The notes under the pieces are model-generated. The model saw only the letters and a program-made list of their open reading frames with translations, made no database searches and was not told the DNA's origin. This document shows positions 9,652 through 18,820 of a stretch of DNA of 64,000 nt, one piece after another. Every line of letters starts with the position of its first letter. Position 1 is the first letter of the stretch. Source of the stretch: Thiorhodococcus mannitoliphagus (GTDB taxonomy: Bacteria; Pseudomonadota; Gammaproteobacteria; Chromatiales; Chromatiaceae); contig NZ_JAAIJR010000007.1 in assembly GCF_010915725.1 (NCBI RefSeq), positions 16,015 to 80,014 on the forward strand, given 5' to 3'. The translations under genes and the position numbers were made by a program.

Positions 9652-9749
9652 TCGGAAGCTGCTTTCCGCTTTAGGGAACGGCTGTCTTGCGTCGCTCTGC
9701 CGAGAGACGCTGAGTTCGTATCGCCCTGGAGGGCGGCACTCCCATCCAG

Positions 9750-10880
9750 CTAGCTGGCAGTGAAGGCGCCCAAGACATCGAGGGCCGATTGATACTCCAG
9801 CCCTTGCGCCTCCGCGACCTCCTTGCGACAGAGGCGGCCGCGCGCGACGTTCAAACCGTTGCGCAAATGCGGGTCTTCGAGCAAGGCCGTCGTGGTGCCC
9901 TTGTCGGCCAGGGCGAGCACATAGGGCAAGGTCACGTTGTTGAGCGCCAGCGTGGAGGTGCGGGCAACGGCACCCGGCATGTTGGCGACGCAGTAATGGA
10001 TGACCCCCTCGACCTCGAAGGTCGGGTCCTGGTGTGTGGTCGGGCGAGAGGTCTCGAAGCAGCCGCCTTGGTCGATGGAGACGTCGACCAGCACGGCGCC
10101 CGTCTTCATCCGCGCGACCATGTCGCGCGACACGAGCTTGGGCGCCGTGGCCCCAGGCACCAGAACGGCGCCGATCACCAGGTCCGCGCGCAAGACGCAG
10201 TCTTCCAGGGCATGCGCCGTCGCCAGCAAGGTGCGGACACGGTTGCCGTAGCGCTCGTCGATGGCACGCAGGGCGTTGACGTTGCGATCGAGGATGGTCA
10301 CGTCCGCCCCCAGCCCAACCGCCATGGCGAGGGCGTTGCGTCCCACGACGCCGGCCCCGAGGATGGTGACCACGCCGGGCTCCACGCCCGGCACGCCGCC
10401 GAGCAGCACGCCGCGCCCGCCAGCTTCCTTTTCGAGACAGTGGGCGCCAGCCTGGACGGACATGCGGCCCGCCACCTCGGACATGGGGGCGAGCAAGGGA
10501 AGCCGGCCCGCCTCGTCCGTCACGGTTTCATAGGCGATACAGAGCGCGCCGCTCGCCATGAGGTCGCCTGTCTGCTCGGGATCTGGGGCGAGATGGAGGA
10601 AGGTGAAGAGACTATGATGCTCGCGCAGCCTTGCACGCTCGACCGCCAGGGGCTCCTTGACCTTGACGATGAGTTCGGCGCGCGCGAAAACCTCGTCAGC
10701 GGAGCCGAGGATATCGGCACCGGCGGACAGGTACTCCTCGTCGCAAAAGCCGATGGCAGCGCCCGCCTGGGTCTCGACCAGCACCCGATGCCCGGACGCG
10801 ATGAGTTCCTTGACCGCTGCCGGGGTGAGACCCACCCGGTACTCGTTGTTCTTGATCTCGCGTGGCACACCGACCTTCAT
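9750..10880 (-). CDS. ald: alanine dehydrogenase
   Basis: This NAD-dependent enzyme interconverts L-alanine and pyruvate plus ammonia. The 376-aa protein has the family N-terminus [10 protein letters not shown], the substrate-site region around Lys/His near residues 70-100, and the nucleotide-binding glycine loop GAGVVGRNA. Length is usual for Ald. The ATG at 10880 is preferred over a TTG two codons upstream because GGAGG lies 8 bases before it. It stands alone between the MITE-bearing gap and the tautomerase, with no Lrp-type regulator adjacent. Confidence 0.95.
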   Translation of the reverse strand: MKVGVPREIKNNEYRVGLTPAAVKELIASGHRVLVETQAGAAIGFCDEEYLSAGADILGSADEVFARAELIVKVKEPLAVERARLREHHSLFTFLHLAPDPEQTGDLMASGALCIAYETVTDEAGRLPLLAPMSEVAGRMSVQAGAHCLEKEAGGRGVLLGGVPGVEPGVVTILGAGVVGRNALAMAVGLGADVTILDRNVNALRAIDERYGNRVRTLLATAHALEDCVLRADLVIGAVLVPGATAPKLVSRDMVARMKTGAVLVDVSIDQGGCFETSRPTTHQDPTFEVEGVIHYCVANMPGAVARTSTLALNNVTLPYVLALADKGTTTALLEDPHLRNGLNVARGRLCRKEVAEAQGLEYQSALDVLGAFTAS

Positions 10881-11014
10881 CCTCAAGCCCTCCAGAGGCT
10901 GCGCAAGCCGCGAGGCCGGCCGACTAGGCTCGCCCCGATGCTCAAGATTTGGGGGTCAGGGATCTGTGTTTCATCACGCTTCCGCGACAGCATGCGGCCA
11001 GGGCTTGCTCGACT

Positions 11015-11359
11015 TCAGAAGGTCCCGCCGTTCCAGCCGAAGAGGTGCCTTGGCGGCGCGGCGAATTCGATGTAGATGCGCCCGGCCGCGATACCCAGGG
11101 TCTCGCCAAGCAGCGCGCAGAGCGCACTGGAGAAGTCGGCCGACTTGGACTCAGGCAATCCCAGGCTCTTGAGTTCGAGATAGGCGGTCGGCTCATCCGT
11201 GCCGCCGAACAGCATATCGCGACCCTCTTCGAGGACGACCATCACATAGGATTCGGGCTTGCCGAGCATCTCGGCGACAGTCTGGGATGCCTTGGCGAGA
11301 AAGCCAGCACGCTCGGCGCCAGGCACCTGAGCGTTGGTGGTGATGCGAAGGGTGGGCAT
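11015..11359 (-). CDS. MIF-family tautomerase (phenylpyruvate tautomerase-like)
   Basis: The 114-aa protein begins MPTLRITTNA, giving the N-terminal Pro2 that is the catalytic base after Met removal. Its length and the RIYIEF segment near the C-terminus fit the macrophage-migration-inhibitory-factor family rather than the shorter 4-oxalocrotonate tautomerases. The bacterial role is unknown. The first 26 codons plus upstream DNA are duplicated next to it (11552-11629). Confidence 0.88.
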   Translation of the reverse strand: MPTLRITTNAQVPGAERAGFLAKASQTVAEMLGKPESYVMVVLEEGRDMLFGGTDEPTAYLELKSLGLPESKSADFSSALCALLGETLGIAAGRIYIEFAAPPRHLFGWNGGTF

Positions 11360-11465
11360 CGTGGCGTCTCCATCGGGTTGCGGATGGGGCAGATGATAAT
11401 CCCAGACTCGGGAATGTGAACCGCCAAGGCGCGATGAGGAAGGCTAGACGAACGCAAACCTAGTC

Positions 11466-11547
11466 GGGTGGACAAGCACAGCGCAGTCCACCAACACCAA
11501 TGCCGGCGCGGGACTCGGTGGACTTCGCTCTCGCTCGTCCACCCTAC
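11466..11547. repeat. palindromic element, copy A
   Basis: The ends are inverted repeats: GGGTGGACAAGC on the left and GCTCGTCCACCCTAC on the right, with GCGCAGTCCACC and GGTGGACTTCGC as inner arms. The left GTA seen in copy B is missing here. Such GTAGGGTGGAC palindromes are common dispersed REP-like repeats in proteobacteria. Confidence 0.7.
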
Positions 11548-11551
11548 AACA

Positions 11552-11629
11552 CTGGGATGCCTTGGCGAGAAAACTAGCACGCTCGGCGCTAGACACCTGA
11601 GCGTTGGTGGTGATGCGAAGGGTGGGCAT
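11552..11629 (-). pseudogene. duplicated 5' fragment of the tautomerase gene
   Basis: ATG at 11629 starts MPTLRITTNAQ and runs 26 codons (to FLAKASQ) in parallel with the intact tautomerase, then leaves homology at the duplication junction. Substitutions have changed PG to SS and G to S compared with the intact gene. It keeps the catalytic Pro but not the fold, so it is non-functional. Confidence 0.88.
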
Positions 11630-11735
11630 CTTGGCGTCTCCATCGGGTTGCGGATGGGGCAGATGATAATCCCAGACTCGGGAATGTGAACCGCCAAGGC
11701 GCGATGAGGAAGGCTAGACGAACGCAAACCTAGTC

Positions 11736-11814
11736 GTAGGGTGGACAAGCGCAGCGCAGTCCACCAACGCCGACGCGGGATTCGGTGGACTTCGCTCTCG
11801 CTCGTCCACCCTAC
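11736..11814. repeat. palindromic element, copy B
   Basis: This is the full-length copy with perfect ends GTAGGGTGGAC and GTCCACCCTAC. On the rhodopsin transcript it would fold into a long hairpin about 40 bases after the stop codon, and could act as a 3' stabiliser or terminator (inference). Confidence 0.72.
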
Positions 11815-11854
11815 AACATAACCACCCCGCCGTTTTAGCCCAGGGTAACAGGGA

Positions 11855-12619
11855 CTAGGCGCCGCCTTCCGCGCGCAGTGACTTGGAGATCTCGCGAGCC
11901 GCGTAGACGACCAGGAAGCCCCAAAGGACCTTGTTGACGATGTCGCCGACGTTGACGGTGAACTCCCGCAGCACCACGCCGACGCCGGAATCGAACACCA
12001 TGGCGTAGAAGAAGCCGGCCGGGAAGATGGCCCAGCCAATCAGGAAGAAGAAGAACATATAGATGAGGGCGTCGCGCTGGGCCGGGATCAGCTCCTCGCC
12101 CGGCAGGCGACGCAGGGCCTGGAAGATGGAGAAGGTCATGTACATCCAGAGCATGCCGCTGACGGTGAACCAGGTCAGGGCGGTCAGGCTCACGCCGTCT
12201 CCCGAGAGGATCGACCGCTCGCCCAGGTAGCCGGTCGAGATCATGGCGAAGTCGATGATGACCAGCTTGACCGCGAAGGCCGCGCCGACGCGCTCGATAC
12301 CCATGAGGAGCGGGAACATGACGATGAGCATGGCGGTGGTCGCCAGCCAGTAACCGTAGCGCACCATGAGCGGCAGCTCACCAATGGCGGCGGCCATCTC
12401 CTGCACGCCCGCGGCGCCAGCCGCGATGGGCTGCAATCGTGTGAAGAAGTAGAGGTGCAGCACGCTGGAGGCGGCGCAGACGATGATGTTGAGCAGGGCC
12501 AGCAAGCGCAGGCGTCCGGTCAGCTTGGGGGCCTGGATCACGAAATAGACCACGGCGAGGATGGCCGCGAGACCGCAGGTCAGGAAGGAAAAGTAGGTGA
12601 GGTTGAAAAGCGTCGTCAT
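11855..12619 (-). CDS. microbial (type 1) rhodopsin with Tyr at the counterion position
   Basis: The 254-aa protein has seven membrane helices. Helix G holds DIVNK with Lys230 (bacteriorhodopsin K216, retinal Schiff base) and Asp226 (D212). Helix F holds WAIFP with Trp196 and Pro200 (W182, P186). Helix D has D...MIxTG (Asp123 = D115). Helix C reads RYGYWLATTAM: Arg87 is kept, but Asp85 is replaced by Tyr90, Thr89 is Thr94, Pro91 is Ala96 and Asp96 is Met101. Missing carboxylates at both the D85 and D96 positions argue against an outward proton pump and fit a sensor or another activity (inference). It lies 45 bp after the secreted-protein gene at the end of the Pil-Chp operon. No retinal-forming dioxygenase gene is in the window. 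Confidence 0.93.
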   Translation of the reverse strand: MTTLFNLTYFSFLTCGLAAILAVVYFVIQAPKLTGRLRLLALLNIIVCAASSVLHLYFFTRLQPIAAGAAGVQEMAAAIGELPLMVRYGYWLATTAMLIVMFPLLMGIERVGAAFAVKLVIIDFAMISTGYLGERSILSGDGVSLTALTWFTVSGMLWMYMTFSIFQALRRLPGEELIPAQRDALIYMFFFFLIGWAIFPAGFFYAMVFDSGVGVVLREFTVNVGDIVNKVLWGFLVVYAAREISKSLRAEGGA

Positions 12620-12664
12620 GGTATCGGTTCCCGATCGAAGCCCAGAGTCAGTGCGGTGATGCCA

Positions 12665-13297
12665 TCAACCGCGGCGAATACGAACGGCAAACCAGGCTCC
12701 GTCGACGCCGTCGCCGGTAACCTCGCCCGCGCCCTGGTCGCCCGCCCACTCATAGAGCGGATGACCCTCATAGCTCCATTGCTGTGAGCCGTCCTCGCGC
12801 TGAACGGTGGCGAAGCCTCCGCTGGCACCCTCGGCCCCGATCGCGAGATAGGGTCGCCAGAGTTGGGAGCAGCTGGGATCACAGCCAGATCCCTCGGCGG
12901 TCCCACGAAAGGCGACATAGAGGGTCCGCCCCGCTGAATTGGCCAGCACTGGACCGAGTCGCCCTTCCTCGACCTTGAAGTTGCCGGAGGCGGCTTCGAT
13001 GGCCTCGGATTCGGCGACCGGATAGCGACTGGGATCCACCTCGGCGCGCGGAGATGGCGCCTCGGTCGGCACCTCTTTCACGGCTGCACCTGCGGCCGGC
13101 TTGGCCGGTGCGGGCGCGGCAGGCTGCGGCTGCGGATAACCCGGCGCCTGGTAGCCGCCGTAGGGGGCGTAGTAGGCCGGCTGGGGATAGTAATAATAGC
13201 CCTGGGCTGGCTGCTGCTTTGCTTGCTCGGCCTGGACGGCCGACACGAATGACAGCGCCAATAGGGTCGCGACCAGAATGCGCATTTCTCTGTCCAT
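12665..13297 (-). CDS. secreted protein with COG4315/PF03640-type repeats
   Basis: The 210-aa product has a signal peptide (about 5-23, ending VSAVQAEQ; no lipobox Cys, so probably periplasmic), then a Tyr/Pro/Gly/Gln-rich linker (about 30-70) and a C-terminal region with two units of the family described as lipoprotein with Yx(FWY)xxD motif: LYVAFRG near a CDPSC Cys pair, and PLYEWAGD. The family's function is unknown. The ATG abuts the chpA stop codon; a second ATG at 13285 is possible. Its place between chpA and the rhodopsin gene suggests co-transcription with both. Confidence 0.85.
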   Translation of the reverse strand: MDREMRILVATLLALSFVSAVQAEQAKQQPAQGYYYYPQPAYYAPYGGYQAPGYPQPQPAAPAPAKPAAGAAVKEVPTEAPSPRAEVDPSRYPVAESEAIEAASGNFKVEEGRLGPVLANSAGRTLYVAFRGTAEGSGCDPSCSQLWRPYLAIGAEGASGGFATVQREDGSQQWSYEGHPLYEWAGDQGAGEVTGDGVDGAWFAVRIRRG

Positions 13298-16200
13298 TCA
13301 AGACACCTGCTCGAGTGCCTGTTGAAGAAAGTCCAAGACATCGTCTTCCTGGTAGGGCTTGACGAAGTATTCGTCGACACCGGCCTGCAAGGCCTCACGC
13401 CGGTGCTTCGCGGTGGAGCGCGAGGTGATCATGGCGATGGGCAGGCTGCTGGTCTCGGGCGAGGAGCGCAGATGCGCGGTCAGCTCGAGGCCATTCATAT
13501 GCGGCATCTCCATGTCCACTAGGAGCACATCCACGGTGTCGCGCGTCAGCGCCTGCACCGCCTCCAGGCCATCACGCGCGGTCAGCGGGCGGAAGCCGCC
13601 GTCTTCGGCAAGCCTCGAGAGCAGACGCCGCATGGAGAGCGAGTCGTCCACGATCAGCACGGTCGGCGGCCTGATCTCCTCGCGCACGTCTTGCGCGACC
13701 AGCTCGGACAGATCTGTGCCCGAGGTCACCCGAATCAGGGCGCGCAGCTCGATGATGGGCACGACGCGGCCGTCGCCGAGGATGGACGCAGACAAGAGTC
13801 CCGGAATACGCGGCACCAAGGGGCCGAGCTGCATGGCGACCAGCTCACGTCCATCGAGCAGCGCGTCGACCATAACGGCCTGCTCGCCGGTGTCGGTATC
13901 CATGAGCAGCACGACCTGGCGGCCGCAGCCCGGATCCTGTCCCTTGAGCCCTTTAGTCGCTTTAAGCCCTTTAGTCGCTTTAAGCCCTATCAGCTTGTTG
14001 AGCCGAGTGAGCGGACAGCGGCCTTGCTCGTGCTTGAAGATCCAACCCTCTCGGGTCTCCTCGACGTCGCCTTCGTCCGAGAGCACCGCAAGCCGGATCT
14101 CATTTGCAGGAATCGCCAGTAGCTGCTCGTTGCACTCCACGAGCAGGCAGTACATGGCCAACAGCGATGAGGGCATGCGCGCGGTGAAGCGATAGCCCTT
14201 GCCGGGCACGGTCTCCAGCTCCAGTGAGCCGTTCAAGGACCGGACGGTGCTGGCGACGACGTCCATGCCGACGCCGCGCCCCGAGACCTGCGTGACCTCA
14301 TCGCGCGTCGAGAAGCCGGGCCGCAGCGTCAGCATCGCCAGCTCCTGGTTCGTCAGCTCGGCGTAGGGGTCGATGAGGCCCTTATCGATCGCCTTCGTCC
14401 GGATACGATCGAGATCCAGGCCGCGGCCGTCGTCGCCAATGCCGACTTCGACCTGATCGCCGAGCTGCTTGAAGTGAACCTCGATGAGGCCCTGTCCCGG
14501 CTTACCCTCGGCCTCCCGCTCCTCGGGCGGCTCGATTCCGTGATCAATGGCGTTGCGGACCATGTGCATCATGGCGGGCATGAGCCGATCCAGCAGGTCG
14601 CCGTCGATGCGGACATCACTGCCCTGGACATTCAGCTCGGCCTGCTTGCCCGTGGCGCGGCAGGTCTGGCGCACCGCGCGCAGCAATCGCGGCACAACGC
14701 TGCTGACGGGCACGAGGCGTGTCGCCATGGTGATGTGGCGCAGCTGCTGACTGAGTTTGACCTGCTGGAGCGACAGCTCGGTCATACTCCTGAGGGTGCC
14801 ATCTAGGGTCTGGGCGAGTTCGCGGGCATCGCTCACGCCCTCGTTCAACCGGCGCGTGGCGATGTACATCTCGTTGTATTGCTCGAGTTCGATGGGGTCG
14901 AACGACTCCTCCAGCGCTGCGGATGCAGGCGCACCACTGCGGGTGCCCAAGCCGCGCAGGTCCACGAGCTGCTCGAGTTCGGCGACGTGCAGCAGATTGC
15001 GGCGATCGAGTTCCCTGCTCTCGCCTAGGGTGCGCTGGGCCTGTGCCAGCTGCTCCTCCGACTGCGAGAGGGCCATGGAGAGTTCGCCAACGAGGCGCAG
15101 CAACTCGTCGACGGTGCGCGCGGGCACCTGGAGATAGCTGTCTTCCTGATCGGCCTCGCTCGCGGGCGCTGGCTGGGTCGCTGTCTCGACGGCGACCTCG
15201 GGCGCGTCGCCCTGCTCCGTCTCCGCGTCCAGCGCCGTCGCGACGGTGGCGATCTCGATATCAGGCGCGGCCTCGGCGAGCGCCGCCTTGCCCTCGCGAT
15301 CGATGCGATTGGCCCAGTCGAGGACCTCCTGCATGATTGCCTGGAAGGCATCTGGGTCATAGGGCTCGACGCCATTGATGACGTCGAACATGATCGCTAG
15401 GCCATCGGCACCGGCGGCCAGGGTATCGCCCAGGTTGGGACCAGGCGCCAGCTCCTCCTCGGTCAGAAACTCGAGCAGGTCTTCCAGGTGGTGCCCGAGG
15501 AGCGCGACGGCGCGCACGCCGCAAACATTGGCCGAGCCCTTGATGGTGTGCGCCAGCCGCTGCGCGTGACGCAGCGCATCCTCGCCGCCACCGCCATTGA
15601 TGATGGATTGGATGACGGTCGCGAGCTGGTTGGCGAGGTCTGGCCCCTCGCGTCTGAAGCTGGCGACGACGGCCGCGTCGATGTCGTCGGCGAGGGCGAG
15701 GACGAGGTCCTCGGCCTCGATCCGCTCGGGCCGTGCGGGTCCCTTGTCGGTCTCCAGCGTGAGCGGGTCGCGGTAGAGTCCGATGAGCAGCTCGGCCGCA
15801 TCCTCCTGGGAGGTCGGCTCGGTCCAATCGGGCAAGCAGAGGAGATCAACGAGCCCTTGGCGCCTGGTTTCCGCCAAGGGCTCGAAGAGATAGGCCTGGA
15901 TACGCTCCGGCAGCTGCCGAAGGGCCTCAACATGGGCATCCGCCCAGACCTCGCCTGCTGGCATGGCCGCCATCTTGTAGCCGAGGCTGGCACAGAGACT
16001 CGAGAAGGCGAGGAAGCCGGCCTGAGAGGAGGCATCGGCCAGACAGACTAGGATCTCTTGAGCGGCGACTGCGGCGTCTTTGCGACACTCCGGCGCATCG
16101 TTATAGGCGATGTCTTCGATCCGCGCGGCGAGTTCTTCGCCCATCTCCTCGATCGCCGAGGCGAGGATCGCGAGCAGCTCGACGGCCTCATCGCTCAGAT

Positions 16201-16816
16201 CCGCGGAAGTCGCGCCGGCTGCCATCGCGGACTCGGCCGCAATCTCAGGCGCGTCGGAAGTTAGCGCTTCCCCTGCCGTCTCGGCGACCGCCGCGTCATC
16301 GGCTTCGGGCTGAGCTTCAAAGTCGGGCTTTGGCTCAGGCTCAGGCTCAGGCTCGGGAACAACGGTTTCAGCGACTGCCTCCGCTTCCGCGGAGACATCG
16401 GCGGCATCCTGCAGCGCCAACCACAGGGCTGCGGCCTCGGGGCTCAAGGGCGCATCCAAGACATCGGAGGTCGCCATCTCGAGCAGGGCCTCGATGACCT
16501 CTGCGTCAGCCGGCGCCTCGAAATGGGCCTCGAGCAGCGCCAGCAGCTCGAGCAGCGGAACGGTCGCCTCGGCGTTGCCGTTCTCGGCCTGCTCAGGCAG
16601 ACCGGCGACCGCCATATCGATCAAACCGAGCAGCTCGATGACATGTTCGCCCTGCGCCTCGAACAACGGCCACAGCTCCGCCAGGGTCTCGGCAAAGTCG
16701 TTCGCCGCCTCCAGGCGGTCATCGCTGGGCGCGGAGCAGTCCCCCGCAAGCTCGACAGCCTGCTGCAGAGCGGGAACCGCGCTTGAAAAGACCTCGGCGA
16801 TCGCGCCGGAGCTCAT
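13298..16816 (-). CDS. chpA: ChpA-like hybrid chemotaxis histidine kinase (CheA family)
   Basis: The 1172-aa CheA-type kinase has a long acidic N-terminal part with degenerate HPt-like bundles, one clear HPt with His423 in AHTIKGSAN, then dimerisation helices (about 560-640), an HATPase domain with HMVRNAIDHG and GRGVGMDVV, a CheW-like domain and a C-terminal receiver with phospho-acceptor Asp1101 in LLVDMEMP. The receiver at the C-terminus and the neighbouring PilG/H/I/J-like genes match the Chp system that controls type IV pili. ATG at 16816 is the start; the frame is open upstream but there it lies inside pilJ. An 18-bp tandem repeat lies in the CheW part. P. aeruginosa ChpA is about twice as long and has more phosphotransfer domains. 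Confidence 0.92.
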   Translation of the reverse strand: MSSGAIAEVFSSAVPALQQAVELAGDCSAPSDDRLEAANDFAETLAELWPLFEAQGEHVIELLGLIDMAVAGLPEQAENGNAEATVPLLELLALLEAHFEAPADAEVIEALLEMATSDVLDAPLSPEAAALWLALQDAADVSAEAEAVAETVVPEPEPEPEPKPDFEAQPEADDAAVAETAGEALTSDAPEIAAESAMAAGATSADLSDEAVELLAILASAIEEMGEELAARIEDIAYNDAPECRKDAAVAAQEILVCLADASSQAGFLAFSSLCASLGYKMAAMPAGEVWADAHVEALRQLPERIQAYLFEPLAETRRQGLVDLLCLPDWTEPTSQEDAAELLIGLYRDPLTLETDKGPARPERIEAEDLVLALADDIDAAVVASFRREGPDLANQLATVIQSIINGGGGEDALRHAQRLAHTIKGSANVCGVRAVALLGHHLEDLLEFLTEEELAPGPNLGDTLAAGADGLAIMFDVINGVEPYDPDAFQAIMQEVLDWANRIDREGKAALAEAAPDIEIATVATALDAETEQGDAPEVAVETATQPAPASEADQEDSYLQVPARTVDELLRLVGELSMALSQSEEQLAQAQRTLGESRELDRRNLLHVAELEQLVDLRGLGTRSGAPASAALEESFDPIELEQYNEMYIATRRLNEGVSDARELAQTLDGTLRSMTELSLQQVKLSQQLRHITMATRLVPVSSVVPRLLRAVRQTCRATGKQAELNVQGSDVRIDGDLLDRLMPAMMHMVRNAIDHGIEPPEEREAEGKPGQGLIEVHFKQLGDQVEVGIGDDGRGLDLDRIRTKAIDKGLIDPYAELTNQELAMLTLRPGFSTRDEVTQVSGRGVGMDVVASTVRSLNGSLELETVPGKGYRFTARMPSSLLAMYCLLVECNEQLLAIPANEIRLAVLSDEGDVEETREGWIFKHEQGRCPLTRLNKLIGLKATKGLKATKGLKGQDPGCGRQVVLLMDTDTGEQAVMVDALLDGRELVAMQLGPLVPRIPGLLSASILGDGRVVPIIELRALIRVTSGTDLSELVAQDVREEIRPPTVLIVDDSLSMRRLLSRLAEDGGFRPLTARDGLEAVQALTRDTVDVLLVDMEMPHMNGLELTAHLRSSPETSSLPIAMITSRSTAKHRREALQAGVDEYFVKPYQEDDVLDFLQQALEQVS
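13949..13984. repeat. two perfect 18-bp tandem units inside chpA
   Basis: CCCTTTAGTCGCTTTAAG occurs twice in direct succession, flanked by partial units, and encodes (LKATKG)x2 in the CheW-like domain. Each unit is a multiple of three, so gain or loss keeps the frame. It probably adds a basic surface loop. Confidence 0.9.
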
Positions 16817-16829
16817 GATGATGTCGCTC

Positions 16830-18635
16830 CTAGGCTTGACCGAGTGCTTCGGGCTTGGCCGGAGCTGGCAGACGGAATAGCTGGATGGCCTCGAGCAGAC
16901 TCTTGGAGTCATCCACGAGCTGGTTGGTCTCACGGGTCTGGTGGTCGAGCTGATCCGTGGTCTCCACGGTGCTGGCCCGCATGGATGCGACGCGATCCAT
17001 GAGCGTATGGTTGGCCTCCACCTGCGCTTGGGCGCGCGCGTCGATTTGGCGCACGGCCTCGGCCAGTTTGGCGGTCCCCTGCTGGGTCTCGAGCATGAGT
17101 TCGCCGGCATTCTCGATGGTGCGGGACTCGGTGCCCACCGCCTCGGTCGCCTCGTTGACGGTCTGAATGCTGTCCTGGGTCTCGACCTGGATGTTGGCGA
17201 TCAGGGTCTCGATCTGACTGGTGGCACTGCGCGAGCTGTCCGCCAGGCGTTGGACCTCCTGGGCCACCACGGCGAATCCGCGTCCGGCCTCACCGGCCGT
17301 CGCCGCCTGCATGGCCGCGTTGATGGCCAAGACGTGTGTCCGTTCGGAGAAGCTGTTGATGATATCGACAATGCCGCTGATCTCCTGCGAGCGCTCGCCG
17401 AGCCGCTTGATGCGCTTGCCGGTCTCTTGGATGGTCGAGCGGATCCGCGACATGCCCTCCACCGCACCCTTCACGGAAGCCAGTGCCTGGTCGGTCGACG
17501 CGGAGGCCTGCCCAGCGGATTCGTGACAGAAGCGTGCGAGTTCGGCGATGCCGTTGATGGCCTCGACCGCCTCGGCGAGTTCGTCAGCCGCCTGCTCGAT
17601 CAGCTCACGCTCGGTCGCGGCCACCTCGACGACGCGCGCGCCCTGCGCCTGCACCTGCGCCGACGCCTGGCCGACACGCTCGGCGATCCCGCGCACCTGT
17701 ACCAGCACCCGCGCACTCTCCGAGGTGATCTGATTGAGCGCGTCGCGCAGCGGACCCGTGATGTCTTCCTTCATCGGCATCTTGAGCGTGAGGTCGCGCC
17801 GTTGACTGATGTCCGCACCGACCTGCAGCATCTCGATGATGGAGTCGTTGAGTTGGTCGTTCTGGCGCTCGAGGAAATCGATACCCTGGTTGAAGGCCAG
17901 CACCGTGCGGCCCAGTTCGTCATCGGCGCCCGGAGCCAAACGCTCCGAGAAGTCGCGGCGCTTCTCCATGCCTTGGAGGGCAGCGCGAATGCGCTCGGCC
18001 GGACTCAGGATGAAGCGCTTGGAGAGCTGTCCGATCGACAGATAGATGACGGCGCCGATCAGCAGCGCGCTGAGGATGAGCAAGGCAATGACGAGCGCCA
18101 TGGTGATCTCGCGCTGATCCGCTCCGCTGACCAATGCCGCTGACAGACGCTCATCCAAATAGGCGATCGCCGCCGGCTCGAAGCCTTGCTCGAGCCCAAC
18201 CACAACCTTGCCGATCTGCTTGCCGTCGCGCTCGATGGGAAACTCGCGGAAGCTGCCGCCGGTCGCATCCGACGTACCGATGAGGCTCGCGCCCTGGTCG
18301 TCTTGGATGGCGACGGCTGCAATCTCAGGGTCCTGCTCGGTCAGGGCGACCAGCGAGGCAAGCTGAGCGTCCGAACCTGGATCCTTGACCCGACCGGCGA
18401 TGTCGGCCAGCAAGGCACCTGCGGTCTCGATGGAGTGGATGGTCTTTTGCTGCAACAGACTGGCGACCTCAGACTCGGATCCGGCGCTGAGGCTTTGGAC
18501 GACCTGGTCGCGCTCAGTTGAGAGGCCGTAAAGCCCTCCGAGGATAGCGCCTGAGACAAGCACGAAGACCATAAGCACCACGGCGGTGGTCGCAATGGTG
18601 AGTTTCGCCGAGATGGTGAGATCGGTAAGTTTCAT
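16830..18635 (-). CDS. pilJ: PilJ-like methyl-accepting chemotaxis protein
   Basis: The 601-aa transducer has an N-terminal membrane segment (about 12-35), a periplasmic domain of about 140 residues (38-178), a second membrane segment (about 182-205), HAMP, and a long coiled coil with the tip [19 protein letters not shown], close to PilJ. The periplasmic part looks like a Cache-type sensor rather than the PilJ domain, though this cannot be confirmed by eye. The stop codon lies 13 bases before chpA. A gap of 185 bp separates it from pilI, so it may have its own promoter. It is the only transducer in the operon and therefore the first candidate partner for the rhodopsin. Confidence 0.88.
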   Translation of the reverse strand: MKLTDLTISAKLTIATTAVVLMVFVLVSGAILGGLYGLSTERDQVVQSLSAGSESEVASLLQQKTIHSIETAGALLADIAGRVKDPGSDAQLASLVALTEQDPEIAAVAIQDDQGASLIGTSDATGGSFREFPIERDGKQIGKVVVGLEQGFEPAAIAYLDERLSAALVSGADQREITMALVIALLILSALLIGAVIYLSIGQLSKRFILSPAERIRAALQGMEKRRDFSERLAPGADDELGRTVLAFNQGIDFLERQNDQLNDSIIEMLQVGADISQRRDLTLKMPMKEDITGPLRDALNQITSESARVLVQVRGIAERVGQASAQVQAQGARVVEVAATERELIEQAADELAEAVEAINGIAELARFCHESAGQASASTDQALASVKGAVEGMSRIRSTIQETGKRIKRLGERSQEISGIVDIINSFSERTHVLAINAAMQAATAGEAGRGFAVVAQEVQRLADSSRSATSQIETLIANIQVETQDSIQTVNEATEAVGTESRTIENAGELMLETQQGTAKLAEAVRQIDARAQAQVEANHTLMDRVASMRASTVETTDQLDHQTRETNQLVDDSKSLLEAIQLFRLPAPAKPEALGQA

Positions 18636-18820
18636 GTGAAGTCCTTCAACGAAATAGCACCGGCTTAGGGCATCGCTGATTGCTCGCGTCGCCTGCCCAT
18701 GTCATGGATGGCCCGGTCTCTTCAGGCAACTAAAAACCCATTAAAATCAGGTGACTCCTCTAGCATGATCGCGAGTCATCGGCTGATTGGCTGCCAGGAA
18801 GGCGGTCGACCAGCTCGCGT

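Larger units (their letters stand above)
11282..11818. repeat. tandem direct duplication of about 270 bp
   Basis: Copy A (about 11282-11551) and copy B (about 11552-11818) match almost base for base. Each contains the 5' end of the tautomerase gene, its upstream region and one palindromic element. Differences are few and mostly transitions, plus a GTA insertion and small gaps. The duplication lies between the tautomerase and the rhodopsin stop codon, so the tautomerase keeps its own upstream DNA while copy B carries a truncated gene start. Confidence 0.92.

Noticed and set aside
11552..11629. A second functional tautomerase
   Set aside because: Only 26 codons match before the duplication junction.
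11855..12619. Reading the rhodopsin as a standard proton pump
   Set aside because: The D85 and D96 equivalents are Tyr and Met, so the pump residues are missing.
16817..17110. Upstream extension of chpA
   Set aside because: The extra 98 codons are antisense-free but lie inside pilJ in another frame, with no similarity to CheA. ATG at 16816 is the natural start.
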